This document shows, piece after piece, positions 1 through 8,275 of a stretch of 64,000 nucleotides of DNA. How positions within the stretch are numbered: position 1 is the first letter of the stretch; the number at the start of each line of letters is the position of its first letter. The notes beneath the pieces were generated by a model, which had not been told where the DNA came from, did not search any database, and was given only the letters and a program-made list of their open reading frames with translations. The stretch is from Tessaracoccus lacteus (GTDB lineage: Bacteria; Actinomycetota; Actinomycetes; Propionibacteriales; Propionibacteriaceae), in assembly GCF_029917005.1 (NCBI RefSeq), contig NZ_CP123967.1:1860001-1924000 (forward strand), written 5' to 3'. The position numbers and the translations under genes are program-made.

Positions 1-1034
1 CAGTCGGGGGCGTCGTAGGCCTCGATTGCGACGATGAGCTGCCGCAGCGTCTCCTTGATGTCGCCCACGATGGGGATGTCGACGGCGACGTTCTTGCCGA
101 TCTCGGCCGGGTCGACGTCAGCGTGGATGATCTTGGCCAGCGGCGCGAAGCTGTCGAGCCTGCCGGTGACCCGGTCGTCGAAGCGCGTCGCCAGGGCGAT
201 GATCAGGTCCGCCTTCTGGAGAGCACCCACTGCGGCGACCGTGCCGTGCATGCCCGGCATCCCCAGGTTCAGCTCGTGGCTGTCGGGGAAGACGCCGCGC
301 GCCATCAGCGTGGTGACGACGGGGATGCGCGTCTTCTCGACGAACTCGGCCAGCTCGTCCTGTGAGCGCGAGGAGGCGACTCCGCCTCCGACGTACAGCA
401 CGGGGCGCTCGGCTTGAGCGATCATCCGCGCAGCGGCGCGGATCTGGCGCGTATGGGGTCTGAAGGTCGGCTTGTAGCCGGGCAGGTCGAGTTCGGTGGG
501 CCAGACGAAGGGCGCCTTGGCCACCAGAGCGTCCTTGGCGATGTCGACGAGCACCGGTCCGGGCCGTCCTGTGGCGGCGATGTGGAACGCCTCCTTGACG
601 GCCAGCGGGATGTCCGCGGTCTCCTTGATCAGGAAGCTGTGCTTGGTGATCGGCATCGTGATGCCGCGGATGTCGGCCTCCTGGAAGGCGTCCGTGCCGA
701 TGGAGGTGCTGTTCACCTGGCCGGTGATCGCCACGAGCGGGGTCGAGTCCATGTAGGCGTTCGCCAGCGGGGTGACGAGATTGGTCGCACCGGGACCGGA
801 GGTCGCTATGCAGACGCCGACCCGCCCGGAGCTCATCGCGTACCCCTCGGCCGCGTGCCCGGCGCCCTGCTCGTGCCGCACGAGGATGTGCCGGATGCTG
901 GAGTCGAAGAGCGGGTCGTAGGCCGGCAGGATCGCGCCCCCCGGGATCCCGAATGCTACGTCGACGCCCATCTTCTCGAGCGATGCGACGAGTGCCTGGG
1001 CCCCCGTCAAGAGTTGACCACTGTCCTGCGCCAT
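1..1034 (-). CDS. ilvB: Acetolactate synthase large subunit (5' part; runs off left edge)
   Basis: Acetohydroxyacid synthase condenses pyruvate with pyruvate or 2-oxobutyrate in the first common step of branched-chain amino acid synthesis (TPP, FAD, Mg). About 344 codons are present from ATG at 1034; the family is usually near 570-620 residues, so the TPP-pyrophosphate-binding C-terminal domain is outside the window. Visible are the N-terminal TPP domain with the catalytic Glu in [15 protein letters not shown], the SGPGATN segment, the [14 protein letters not shown] segment and the start of the central FAD domain (RFDDRVTG). A good GGAGAAGGGAGAGG ribosome site precedes ATG. The gene lies directly behind a leader peptide and intrinsic terminator, so it is very probably attenuated. 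ilvN is expected beyond the left edge. Confidence 0.96.
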   Translation of the reverse strand, partial: MAQDSGQLLTGAQALVASLEKMGVDVAFGIPGGAILPAYDPLFDSSIRHILVRHEQGAGHAAEGYAMSSGRVGVCIATSGPGATNLVTPLANAYMDSTPLVAITGQVNSTSIGTDAFQEADIRGITMPITKHSFLIKETADIPLAVKEAFHIAATGRPGPVLVDIAKDALVAKAPFVWPTELDLPGYKPTFRPHTRQIRAAARMIAQAERPVLYVGGGVASSRSQDELAEFVEKTRIPVVTTLMARGVFPDSHELNLGMPGMHGTVAAVGALQKADLIIALATRFDDRVTGRLDSFAPLAKIIHADVDPAEIGKNVAVDIPIVGDIKETLRQLIVAIEAYDAPD

Positions 1035-1077
1035 TGCCTCTCCCTTCTCCTGGCTGCGACCCATTGTGCTTGTCAAG

Positions 1078-1111
1078 AAAAAACCCTCGTTGCCTTCAAG
1101 GCAGACGAGGG
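1078..1111 (-). terminator. Attenuator terminator of the ilvB leader
   Basis: On the minus strand a near-perfect stem (CCCTCGT / ACGAGGG outside, TGCCTT / AAGGCA inside) is followed at once by six T. It sits between the leader peptide and ilvB, 44 nt before the ilvB start, and so is placed to stop transcription when branched-chain aminoacyl-tRNAs are plentiful. A second 8-bp stem, 1113-1120 with 1133-1140, begins at the leader stop codon and can act as the pause/1:2 hairpin. The alternative pairings were not folded quantitatively. Confidence 0.9.
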
Positions 1112-1139
1112 TGCGCTTCGTGATGTGCTTCGCGAAGCG

Positions 1140-1172
1140 CTACCTGATGACTACGAGTCGTCCGGTGAACAT
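1140..1172 (-). CDS. ilv leader peptide MFTGRLVVIR
   Basis: A ten-codon reading frame lies upstream of ilvB. It contains the run Leu-Val-Val-Ile, exactly the end products of the pathway, just before its stop codon. The downstream stem 1113-1140 and the terminator 1078-1111 complete the standard layout of ribosome-mediated attenuation, as known for ilv operons of enterobacteria and Corynebacterium. A hexamer GAAGGT ends 6 nt before ATG and a TTGACA lies at 1202-1207 with a 17-nt spacer, so the RNA may begin at the A of the ATG, giving a leaderless leader peptide; that last point is inference. Confidence 0.85.
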   Translation of the reverse strand: MFTGRLVVIR

Positions 1173-1207
1173 GGGTCCACCTTCCCTTGGCAGGAACCGG
1201 GTGTCAA
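1173..1207 (-). promoter_or_regulatory. Probable ilv promoter (TTGACA-N17-GAAGGT)
   Basis: On the minus strand a perfect -35 box TTGACA (1202-1207) is followed after 17 nt by GAAGGT (1179-1184). GAAGGT keeps the conserved A2 and T6 of the actinobacterial TANNNT box but is otherwise weak. Transcription would start at or near 1172. An alternative reading is that GGTGG serves as a ribosome site and the start lies further upstream. Confidence 0.5.
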
Positions 1208-1235
1208 GCACTTGCGAGGCCTCATCCGAAATGTA

Positions 1236-1271
1236 AGACGGCGCCCGGGCGGGGGAACCCGGGCGCCGTCT
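1236..1271 (-). terminator. Strong hairpin after the 1285-1791 gene
   Basis: A 14-bp GC-rich stem (AGACGGCGCCCGGG with its complement, seven-base loop) lies 14 nt downstream of the minus-strand gene ending at 1285. The following bases TTACATTT give only a weak U-tract. It separates that gene from the ilv promoter. Confidence 0.7.
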
Positions 1272-1284
1272 CAGATGCGAGGAG

Positions 1285-1791
1285 TCACGAACGGTCGACG
1301 ACCACGTCACGCTCGACGACGGCCGCAACGGGGGCACCGACGCGGGTCAGGGCCCAGCCGATGAGGCCGAACAGGATGCCGAGGCCCATGACGAGCGCCG
1401 CGACGCCGAAGGCGACCACGGAGGTGAACAGCGACGCACGGAGGAAGGAGGCATTCATGACCGTGGTACGGGTGGCGGTGTACTGGTCCGCCAGCTCGGT
1501 GTCACCGGCTTCCTTGGCCGCGGTGGCCAGGGCCCCGAGCTCCGAGTAGGTCTTGCCTTCGGAGGCAGCCATGGCGTGGTGGTTGATGATGTCAGCCTGC
1601 GCGTACGCCGACAGCGGCCCGGAGACCGGCTTGCCGGCGAAGGCGCCGCCCATGAATGTGGCGTCGGCGGGGACGGTGATCTTCTCTGCGGCCAGCTGGG
1701 AGCTGACCATGCCGTACGTCAGGGCGCCGGCGATAAGCAGAACGATGCCGGCGACGATCGAGATGATGCCGACGGTCTTGGTGGCCTTCAT
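1285..1791 (-). CDS. Small actinobacterial two-TM membrane protein (often mis-named LigA-like)
   Basis: 168 residues from ATG at 1791; a longer in-frame start at 1842 adds a basic stretch and looks less likely. There is an N-terminal membrane segment (residues about 7-30, VGIISIVAGIVLLIAGALTYG), an extracytoplasmic loop with the conserved AYAQADIINHHA segment, and a second membrane segment near residues 118-150 after NASFLRASLFTSVVAFG. This layout is common in actinobacterial proteins that databases call aromatic ring-opening dioxygenase LigA without biochemical support. Function is unknown. It has its own terminator (1236-1271) and appears monocistronic. Confidence 0.8.
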   Translation of the reverse strand: MKATKTVGIISIVAGIVLLIAGALTYGMVSSQLAAEKITVPADATFMGGAFAGKPVSGPLSAYAQADIINHHAMAASEGKTYSELGALATAAKEAGDTELADQYTATRTTVMNASFLRASLFTSVVAFGVAALVMGLGILFGLIGWALTRVGAPVAAVVERDVVVDRS

Positions 1792-1907
1792 GGTGAGGGT
1801 CCCTTTCTTCGGTGAGGCTGTCCTACCTCTTGTAGGAGACAATGTAGACGGTCTCGGGCCCCTGGGAACCAGAACGCGGCACTAATTTCGGTGAGCCTCG
1901 AAATACG

Positions 1908-2300
1908 TCACCCGACGATGCGACCCCAGACCTCGTCGAGAGGTTCTGCCACCTCGGTCTTCATGTTCGCCACGCCGGGGTTGTCCGCCCAGCGAGGCAG
2001 GACGTGCACGTGGGCGTGGAACACCTCCTGCCCGGAGGCGGCGCCGGCGTTGGACACGATGTTGACTGCATCGGCACCCAGCCTGTCCTTCAACAGACGG
2101 CCGACGCGCGCCACGGACGGGCCCATTTCGACGAGCGCCTCATCATCGGCCAGCACGTCGGGGACGTGCCGCCTGGGGATGACGAGCGTGTGCCCGACCT
2201 GCCAGGGGTTGATGTCGAGGAAGGCGATGCATGCCTCGTCCTCGTAGACGCGCTTCGAGCCGATGTCTCCGGCGATGATGGCGCAGAACAGGCAGTCCAT
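1908..2300 (-). CDS. HIT-family nucleotide hydrolase
   Basis: 130 residues, a typical length for a histidine triad protein. These enzymes hydrolyse or transfer nucleoside monophosphates from substrates such as AMP-amidates or dinucleotides. The N-terminal CLFCAIIAGDI and the active-site triad HAHVHVLPR (residues about 94-102) are present; the central catalytic His is in that motif. ATG at 2300 has a good AAGGAG site 7 nt upstream. The gene starts 14 nt after hisF and probably shares its transcript. The exact substrate cannot be read from sequence. Confidence 0.93.
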   Translation of the reverse strand: MDCLFCAIIAGDIGSKRVYEDEACIAFLDINPWQVGHTLVIPRRHVPDVLADDEALVEMGPSVARVGRLLKDRLGADAVNIVSNAGAASGQEVFHAHVHVLPRWADNPGVANMKTEVAEPLDEVWGRIVG

Positions 2301-2314
2301 GGGTTCTCCTTCTG

Positions 2315-3076
2315 TCAGCGGACGGTGAAACCGGCGTCGCGCAGCCCGGCCTTGACCTGGTCGATCGTGAGTGTGCCGTAGTGGAAGACGCTGGCTGCGA
2401 GCACCGCGTCGGCGCCGGCGGCGGCCGCCGCCACGAAGTGCTCGACGGTGCCGGCACCCCCTGACGCGATCAGCGGCACGTCGGCGATGGCACGCACGGC
2501 GGTGATCATCTCGATGTCGAACCCGCCGGTGGTGCCGTCGGCATCCATGGAGTTCAGCAGGATCTCCCCCACGCCGCGGTCACAGGCCTCCCGAACCCAC
2601 GCCAGCGCGTCGACTCCGGCCGAGCGGCGCCCGCCGTGAGTCGTGACCCCGAAGCCTGACGGCATGCCCGGTTCGCGGCGCGCGTCGACCGAGAGGACGA
2701 GCACCTGGTCGCCGAAGGCGTGCGCGATCTCGTCGATGGCCGAGGGTCGCGCCAGCGCGCCGGTGTTGATGCCCACCTTGTCCGCGCCGGAGCGCAGCAA
2801 CAGGTCGACATCGGCCACGGACCGGACACCTCCGCCGACCGTCAGCGGGATGAAGACGGTCTCGGCGCAGCGGGCGACCATCTCGCGCGTGGTGGCCCTG
2901 CCGTCCGAGGACGCAGAGATGTCGAGGAACGTCAGCTCGTCGGCCCCCTCGGCCGAGTAGCGGGCGGCCAGCTCGACGGGGTCGCCGGCATCGCGCAGGT
3001 TCGTGAAGTTGACCCCCTTGACGACGCGGCCGTCGTGGACGTCGAGGCAGGGGATGATACGCAGCGCAACACTCAC
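2315..3076 (-). CDS. hisF: Imidazole glycerol phosphate synthase subunit HisF
   Basis: Cyclase subunit of IGP synthase. It uses ammonia from HisH to turn PRFAR into imidazole glycerol phosphate and AICAR in histidine synthesis. 253 residues, full length for this TIM barrel. [18 protein letters not shown] opens the barrel with the catalytic Asp in CLDV; the second catalytic Asp lies in LSVDARRE. The phosphate-binding strands TVGGGVRS and ASGGAGT are present. It starts with GTG at 3076, and TAGCCT ends 6 nt upstream, which fits a leaderless mRNA. The other his genes seen here (hisG, hisE) are 55 kb away, so the pathway is split. Confidence 0.97.
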   Translation of the reverse strand: MSVALRIIPCLDVHDGRVVKGVNFTNLRDAGDPVELAARYSAEGADELTFLDISASSDGRATTREMVARCAETVFIPLTVGGGVRSVADVDLLLRSGADKVGINTGALARPSAIDEIAHAFGDQVLVLSVDARREPGMPSGFGVTTHGGRRSAGVDALAWVREACDRGVGEILLNSMDADGTTGGFDIEMITAVRAIADVPLIASGGAGTVEHFVAAAAAGADAVLAASVFHYGTLTIDQVKAGLRDAGFTVR

Positions 3077-3095
3077 ATGCTCAGGCTAGCGCCCC

Positions 3096-5843
3096 TCAGT
3101 CCTCCTCCAGCTCCACCGCGACGACGCCGCGGCGCATGGCGTCCTGCACCGCGTGGGCCGTGCGCCGCAGGTCGCCCGGACCGGCGGCGCTGGCGAGCTG
3201 GCCGGCCAGATCGATGACCTGCCGCACCCAGCGGACGAAGTCGCCGGCGGACAAGTCGGTGGTGGCGAGCACCTTGGCCAGCTCCTGCCCGCTGGCCCAG
3301 CGCCACGCGGCCTCCGCGAAGCCGATGTCAGGCTCGCGGCCGCGGTCGCGGCGGTGCCTCCGTTCGACCTGGCCCACCTCACGCCAGGTCGCCCGTAGTG
3401 CGGACTGGGCCTGCTCGCTGGCGCGGTTCGGCATCCTCGGCGGGACGGAGTCGCGGCTGGGCCGCGACTCGTAGAGCAGGGTGGACAGAACCGCCGCGAG
3501 TTCGGGCGCGTCCAGCCCGGCGAAGACGTCGCGGCGGACGCACTCCGCGGCGACGAGGTCGAGCTCGTTGTAGATGCGCCGGAGCATGCGGCCGGCGTCG
3601 GTGAGGTCGTCGCCGTCGAGGTAGCCGAGCTCGTCGAGCACGGCGCACACGCGGTCGAACTGCACGGCCAGCGAGTTGGCGCGCCCGGTGGTCTCACGCT
3701 CGACGCGCTCGGCCTCCCGCTCGAGCCGGATGATCCGGGCCGCGTGCACCGCGTGCGTCTCGCGGTCCGGGCACTCGTGGCACGGGTGGCGCTTCAGCTC
3801 GCGACGGAACTCGGCGATCCTGCGCGCGACGGACTCGTCCGACGGGGACGCGACGTCCGGGACCTGCGGGTCCTTCTCCTCGATCCGCTCCGACATGGAC
3901 TGGAGCAGGGACCGGCGCGACTTCCGATCCCGCACTGAGAAGTCGCGGGGCACGCGCACGCGGCCGACGGGCGTCAGCGGGCCGCGCAGGTCGTGCGGCT
4001 GCAGCTTGAGAACCGTGTGGTCGGCCGAGATGGTCTGGACCCACGGCTCGGCACCCCGCTGCGCCTTCTGGCCGACGCGCAGGACGACGGACCAGCCCTG
4101 CCGGTCCAGGTGCACGATGTCGCCGGGGAGCAGCTTCGTCATCGAGTCGGAGACCTGTTCGGCCTGCTCCCGGCGCCGGTCCTTCGACGCGGCTGCCTCC
4201 AGCCGGGAGATCTCGTCACGGAGGCGGGCGTACTCCATGAAATCGCCGAGGTGACACTCGACCGCCGCGTACTCACCGGCCAGATCCACCCTGAGGCCGC
4301 GTCCCGCGCGGGATGCCTGCACGACGGACTTGTCCGTCTGGAACTGCGCGAAGGACTGGTTGAGGAGCTCGCGCGCCCTGTCCCGACCGAGCGTGGCCAT
4401 GAGGTTGACGGCCATGTTGTAGCTGGGCGCGAAGCTGGAGCGCAGCGGGTAGGTGCGCCGTGAGGCCAGGCCGGCGACGGCGCGGGGGTCCATGCCGGAG
4501 CGCCACAGGACGACGGCGTGGCCCTCGACGTCGATGCCCCGGCGGCCGGCCCGGCCGGTCAGCTGCGTGTACTCCCCCGGCGTGATGTCGACATGGGCCT
4601 CGCCGTTGAACTTCACGAGCTTCTCCAGCACGACGGTGCGTGCCGGCATGTTGATGCCCAGCGCGAGGGTCTCGGTGGCGAACACGAGCTTGAGGGCCCC
4701 TGTGGCGAAGCCCTCCTCGATGATGGCCTTGAAGGCGGGCAGCTGCCCGGCGTGGTGGGCTGCGACGCCCGCCATCAGGGCGTCGCGGAACCGCTCGTAG
4801 TCCAGGGCGCGGAGGTCCGCCTCGCCGAGCCCGGCGACGTGCCGGTCGGCGATGTCGCCCAGCAGCGCCGCCTCCGCCCGGTTCGTCAGGACCGTCCCGG
4901 AGTCGGCCACCTGGCGCACCGCGGCGTCGCAGCCGACGCGGGAGAAGATGAAGTAGATCGCGGGGAGCAGGCGCGCCCGCTCGAGCACGATGGCGACCTC
5001 GCCGCGGCCGGGCTGGCGAGCGGCGAACCGTTGAGCTGGCTGGTCCCCGTAGCTGGACCGCTGCCCCGGCCTTCCCCTGCCGGAGCGCCCCCGGGCGCGG
5101 CGCGAGTCGTCGCGCACCCGGCCGGACTCCTCCCGCGAGACCTTCAGCAGCTCCCGGTTCACGCGGGCCGCGCGCTCCGCGGGCAGCTCGCTCGCGGTGG
5201 GGGCCACGCCGTCGAACAGGTCGACGAGCCGCCGACCGACGAGCACGTGCTGGAACAGCGGTACGGGGCGACGCTCCGAGACGACGACGGCGAAGTCGCC
5301 CCTGACCGTGCGCAGCCACTCGCCGAAGTCCTCGACGTTGCTCACGGTCGCAGACAGCGCGACGATCGCCACGGACTCCGCGAGGCCGAGGATGACCTCC
5401 TCCCACACCGGGCCGCGGAAGCGGTCGGCGAGGTAGTGCACCTCGTCCATCACGACGAAGCCCAGATTGTTCAGGGTCGGCGACTGCGCGTAGATCATGT
5501 TGCGCAGGACCTCTGTGGTCATGACGACGATCTGGGCCTCAGAGTTGACCGAACTGTCGCCCGTCAGGAGGCCGACGCGGTCGGGGCCGTAGCGCTCGAC
5601 GAGGTCGTGGTACTTCTGGTTCGACAGTGCCTTGATGGGCGTGGTGTAGAAGCACTTGCGCGAGTCCTGCACCGCCAAGTGGACCGCGAACTCGCCCACC
5701 ACGGTCTTTCCGGCCCCGGTGGGCGCCGCAACGAGCACGCCCCTGCCCTCGTCGAGTTCCCGGCAGGCCGCCAGCTGGTAGTCGTCCAGGTGGTAGGGGT
5801 ACAGCGCAGCGAACTCACGCACCCCTTCAGGCAGCTCAGTCAC
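3096..5843 (-). CDS. helY: HelY/Ski2-like DEAD/DEAH-box RNA helicase
   Basis: About 915 residues. Motif I is APTGAGKTVVGEF near residue 35, motif II is DEVHYLADRFRGP, motif III is SATVSN, and motifs V-VI are FATETLALGINMPARTVV and QLTGRAGRRGID. The C-terminal third matches the DSHCT-type region of Mtr4/Ski2/HelY proteins. Position beside tatC, tatA and pafBC is the order seen around M. tuberculosis helY. GTG at 5843 is chosen because TACGTT ends 6 nt upstream, fitting leaderless transcription; an in-frame extension to 5906 lacks family-like sequence. An RG-rich low-complexity insert sits near residues 235-285 between the helicase lobes. Likely role is RNA unwinding or turnover; substrate unknown. 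Confidence 0.92.
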   Translation of the reverse strand: MTELPEGVREFAALYPYHLDDYQLAACRELDEGRGVLVAAPTGAGKTVVGEFAVHLAVQDSRKCFYTTPIKALSNQKYHDLVERYGPDRVGLLTGDSSVNSEAQIVVMTTEVLRNMIYAQSPTLNNLGFVVMDEVHYLADRFRGPVWEEVILGLAESVAIVALSATVSNVEDFGEWLRTVRGDFAVVVSERRPVPLFQHVLVGRRLVDLFDGVAPTASELPAERAARVNRELLKVSREESGRVRDDSRRARGRSGRGRPGQRSSYGDQPAQRFAARQPGRGEVAIVLERARLLPAIYFIFSRVGCDAAVRQVADSGTVLTNRAEAALLGDIADRHVAGLGEADLRALDYERFRDALMAGVAAHHAGQLPAFKAIIEEGFATGALKLVFATETLALGINMPARTVVLEKLVKFNGEAHVDITPGEYTQLTGRAGRRGIDVEGHAVVLWRSGMDPRAVAGLASRRTYPLRSSFAPSYNMAVNLMATLGRDRARELLNQSFAQFQTDKSVVQASRAGRGLRVDLAGEYAAVECHLGDFMEYARLRDEISRLEAAASKDRRREQAEQVSDSMTKLLPGDIVHLDRQGWSVVLRVGQKAQRGAEPWVQTISADHTVLKLQPHDLRGPLTPVGRVRVPRDFSVRDRKSRRSLLQSMSERIEEKDPQVPDVASPSDESVARRIAEFRRELKRHPCHECPDRETHAVHAARIIRLEREAERVERETTGRANSLAVQFDRVCAVLDELGYLDGDDLTDAGRMLRRIYNELDLVAAECVRRDVFAGLDAPELAAVLSTLLYESRPSRDSVPPRMPNRASEQAQSALRATWREVGQVERRHRRDRGREPDIGFAEAAWRWASGQELAKVLATTDLSAGDFVRWVRQVIDLAGQLASAAGPGDLRRTAHAVQDAMRRGVVAVELEED

Positions 5844-5908
5844 ACCTTCAACGTAGCAGTGCCCCGTCACGCAACGATCGTGATGTCGCGCGAGACCCGC
5901 CGACAAGC

Positions 5909-5939
5909 AGCTTGCCAGGCAAGCTACCCGCCGGCGGGT
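5909..5939 (-). terminator. Two adjacent palindromes after the lipid kinase gene
   Basis: AGCTTGCC/GGCAAGCT (5909-5925, one-base centre) is followed directly by the 14-bp palindrome ACCCGCCGGCGGGT (5926-5939). They lie 40-70 nt beyond the stop codon of the minus-strand gene ending at 5978 and just before the helicase promoter. No U-tract follows, so factor-independent termination is uncertain. Confidence 0.4.
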
Positions 5940-5977
5940 TCACCCTGAGGCGAGTGACGAGGTGGGGCGGGGGCGGA

Positions 5978-6892
5978 TCAGGCGACGATGACGCGCAGCG
6001 CCCCGGGCGCGATCTCGACGGTCGCGGGCACGCTGCCCATCTCCTCGCCGTCTCCCATGACGAACAGGCCGTCGCCGTCGACCTCGACCCGACGTGCGCG
6101 GAGCCTCTCGACGACGGGGTCGGTGACGAACTTCCCGGAGTACATGGTGGGGAGCAGGCGCAGCAGCTTGGCCCGAGACGCCGCATGAATGATCGTGACG
6201 TCGAGCAGGCCGTCCTCCGCGTCGAAGTCGGGCGCGACCCGCATCCCCCCGCCGAACAGTCCGAGGTTCGCCACCGCCACCAGCATCGCCTCGAACTCGC
6301 GGGGTTCGCCGTCGATGGTGACGCGGTAGGACAGGGGCGAGAAGGCAGCGAGCTCACGCAGCGCGATGTAGCCGTAGCTCAGCGCGCCGAGCCGCAGCCG
6401 GATGTCGTTGGTGGCCCGGTTGACGCGGGCGTCGTAGCCGCTGGAGACCACCGCCCCGATGTAGCGTTCCCCCTCGGCGTTGGTCAGGTGGGAGAGGTCG
6501 ATCACGCGCGTGCGGCCTCGAACCAGCGCCTCGACCGCCTCCCGGATCGAGCCGGGGATCCCGGCGCCGCGGGCGAAGTCGTTGCCGGTGCCCGCGGGGA
6601 TGACGGCCAGCGTCGCGTCGGTGCGGGCACAGGCGTTCAACCCGAGGTGGGCCATGCCGTCGCCGCCCATCACGGCGACGACGTCGCCGGGCTGCGCGGT
6701 CAGCGCGGCGGCCCGTGTCAGGTCGCGGGCCTCCTCGTAGGTGCTGGAGGCCACGACGTGCAGTTCGGCGTCGGTGATGCCCTCGTGCAGCCGGGCGACG
6801 ACCTTCGGCAGCACGCGCCCGGCGCGGCCACCACCGGACTGCCTGTTGCAGACGACCGTGATCAGCCGTCGCCTGGCGACGGTTCCGCTCAC
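5978..6892 (-). CDS. Diacylglycerol/lipid kinase family protein
   Basis: 304 residues of the DAGK-catalytic (YegS/DgkB-like) fold. CNRQSGGGRAGRVLP near residues 16-30 is the nucleotide-binding start, and GGDGMAHLG with PAGTGNDFARG (residues about 75-105) is the signature region. The C-terminal beta-domain contains GLFGGGMRVAP and DGLLDVT, as expected. It likely phosphorylates diacylglycerol or a related lipid at the membrane face. ATG at 6892 overlaps the tatC stop codon by four bases, so it is translated as the last gene of the tat operon. The exact lipid substrate is unknown. Confidence 0.92.
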   Translation of the reverse strand: MSGTVARRRLITVVCNRQSGGGRAGRVLPKVVARLHEGITDAELHVVASSTYEEARDLTRAAALTAQPGDVVAVMGGDGMAHLGLNACARTDATLAVIPAGTGNDFARGAGIPGSIREAVEALVRGRTRVIDLSHLTNAEGERYIGAVVSSGYDARVNRATNDIRLRLGALSYGYIALRELAAFSPLSYRVTIDGEPREFEAMLVAVANLGLFGGGMRVAPDFDAEDGLLDVTIIHAASRAKLLRLLPTMYSGKFVTDPVVERLRARRVEVDGDGLFVMGDGEEMGSVPATVEIAPGALRVIVA

Positions 6893-7764
6893 CTGCCGTC
6901 CTCAAGGTCGACCGAGAACTCCGTGGCGGTCTCCTCGGTGATGCCGCGCTTCCTGTCCCAAACGCGACAGATGGCCTCGGCGATCAGGAACATGACCGTG
7001 ACGGGCACCGCCAGCGCCAGCATCGAGAACGGGTCGGTCGTCGGCGTGGCGACGGCGGCCAGAACGACAGAGCCGAAAACCACCATCTTGCGCGCCTTCT
7101 TGAGCATGTAGCCGCGCACGACACCGGCGAGGTTCAGCCCGACGACCACGACGGGAAGCAGGAAGGCCGCGCCGAACACGAGCATGACCTTGATCTCCAT
7201 GGCGAGGAAGTTCGCCATGTCGAGCAAGTTCGTGATGCCCTGGTTCTCGGGAGTGAAGCCGAGCAGGACCTGGATGCCGGTTGGCCAGATGTAGTAGCCG
7301 AGAGCGGCCCCCGCGAAAAACAGCGGAAGCGACACCCCTACGAAGGCAAGGGCGTACTTCTTCTCCTTGGCAACCAGACCGGGGGCGACGAAGGCCCAGA
7401 TCTGCCACAGCCAGATGGGCGAGGAGATGGCCACGCCGCCGAGGACGCAGACGAGGACGGCGAGCGTGAACGGCTGCGTGACGCCGGTGTTCACGATCTC
7501 GGTGGTCGCTCCGTTCGCCTCGAGCACCGCGCGGGCCTTGTTCCAGGGCGCGAGGAAGAAGTCGATGAGCGCCTCGTAGAAAAAGATGCAGAGCAGAGAG
7601 CCGATCACGATCCCGCCGATCGAGATCGTCACGCGGTAGCGGAGCTCGCGGAGGTGGTCGTAGAGCGACATTCTCCCCTCGGGGCCGCCGTCCGGCGGGC
7701 GCAGCCACCCGAGTCGACGGGACCCGCCCGCCTCCTCAGAGGTCGTCGCCTGCGTCCCAGCCAT
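6889..7764 (-). CDS. tatC: Sec-independent protein translocase TatC
   Basis: Multi-spanning core of the twin-arginine export receptor. 291 residues with six predicted membrane segments. The conserved MSLYDHLRELRYRV start of the TatC domain is at residues about 32-45, so roughly 30 N-terminal residues precede it; an internal ATG at that point is an alternative start. The periplasmic FxxPG-type region appears as LWQIWAFVAPGLVAKEKKYA. The gene is 3 nt downstream of tatA and overlaps the lipid kinase gene. Together with tatA it gives a minimal TatAC set in the window; a tatB gene is not seen here. Confidence 0.96.
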   Translation of the reverse strand: MAGTQATTSEEAGGSRRLGWLRPPDGGPEGRMSLYDHLRELRYRVTISIGGIVIGSLLCIFFYEALIDFFLAPWNKARAVLEANGATTEIVNTGVTQPFTLAVLVCVLGGVAISSPIWLWQIWAFVAPGLVAKEKKYALAFVGVSLPLFFAGAALGYYIWPTGIQVLLGFTPENQGITNLLDMANFLAMEIKVMLVFGAAFLLPVVVVGLNLAGVVRGYMLKKARKMVVFGSVVLAAVATPTTDPFSMLALAVPVTVMFLIAEAICRVWDRKRGITEETATEFSVDLEDGR

Positions 7765-7767
7765 GGA

Positions 7768-7989
7768 TCAGTTCTGATCCTTGCGCTGCTCGTCCCTGTC
7801 GTCGATCTCCGGCTGCACGATCTCCGCGTCGACGACCTCGGGCTTCTGCTCCGCGTCGGAGGACTTGACCTCTTCCTTGAACTCCCGGATCGAGCGACCG
7901 ACCCCCTTGCCGAGGCCCGCCAGCCGCGAGCCGCCGAACAGCAGCAGCGCCACCACCAGGATGATGATCCATTCCCAACCGCCGGGCAT
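7768..7989 (-). CDS. tatA: Sec-independent protein translocase TatA
   Basis: 73 residues. One N-terminal membrane helix (WEWIIILVVALLLFGGSRL) runs straight into an amphipathic helix (GLGKGVGRSIREFKEEV) and a charged tail, the TatA/E plan. The FGGSRLAGLGKGVG hinge is characteristic. Multiple copies form the translocation pore recruited by TatC. It begins the tatA-tatC-lipid kinase transcript. A roughly 90-nt gap separates it from the upstream small membrane gene, room for its own promoter. Confidence 0.95.
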   Translation of the reverse strand: MPGGWEWIIILVVALLLFGGSRLAGLGKGVGRSIREFKEEVKSSDAEQKPEVVDAEIVQPEIDDRDEQRKDQN

Positions 7990-8080
7990 CAGCGTTCCCC
8001 TGTCTTCGTCGTTGCGCGCATGTGCGGGCGTCCCTTCTCGTCCGACGGCCGATACCGTCGCGTTCGGTGGCGGGCCAAGT

Positions 8081-8266
8081 CTAGTCGCGGCGCAGAGAGG
8101 CGATCTCGACGGAGCCGAGCAGCCCCGCGATCTCGCGGACCCGGCCCGAGGTGACGTCGATCTCCGCCTTCAGGCCCTCGGCGCGGTGCCGGAGCCCCAG
8201 CGCGTACCCGACGAGCACGACGGCCCCGGCCACTGCCAGCAGAGCGACGATCACGATCCACACCAC
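8081..8266 (-). CDS. Small single-TM protein of unknown function
   Basis: 61 residues starting at GTG (8266). An N-terminal membrane helix (residues about 2-23, VWIVIVALLAVAGAVVLVGYA) is followed by a charged helix with heptad-like spacing (HRAEGLKAEIDVTSGRVREI). It lies between pafC and tatA on the same strand. TAGGGT ends 6 nt before the GTG and overlaps the pafC stop codon, so an internal leaderless start is possible. No function is recognised; the layout resembles short TatB/DivIC-like single-pass proteins, but I see no diagnostic motif. Confidence 0.6.
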   Translation of the reverse strand: MVWIVIVALLAVAGAVVLVGYALGLRHRAEGLKAEIDVTSGRVREIAGLLGSVEIASLRRD

Positions 8267-8275
8267 GGCGTCACC

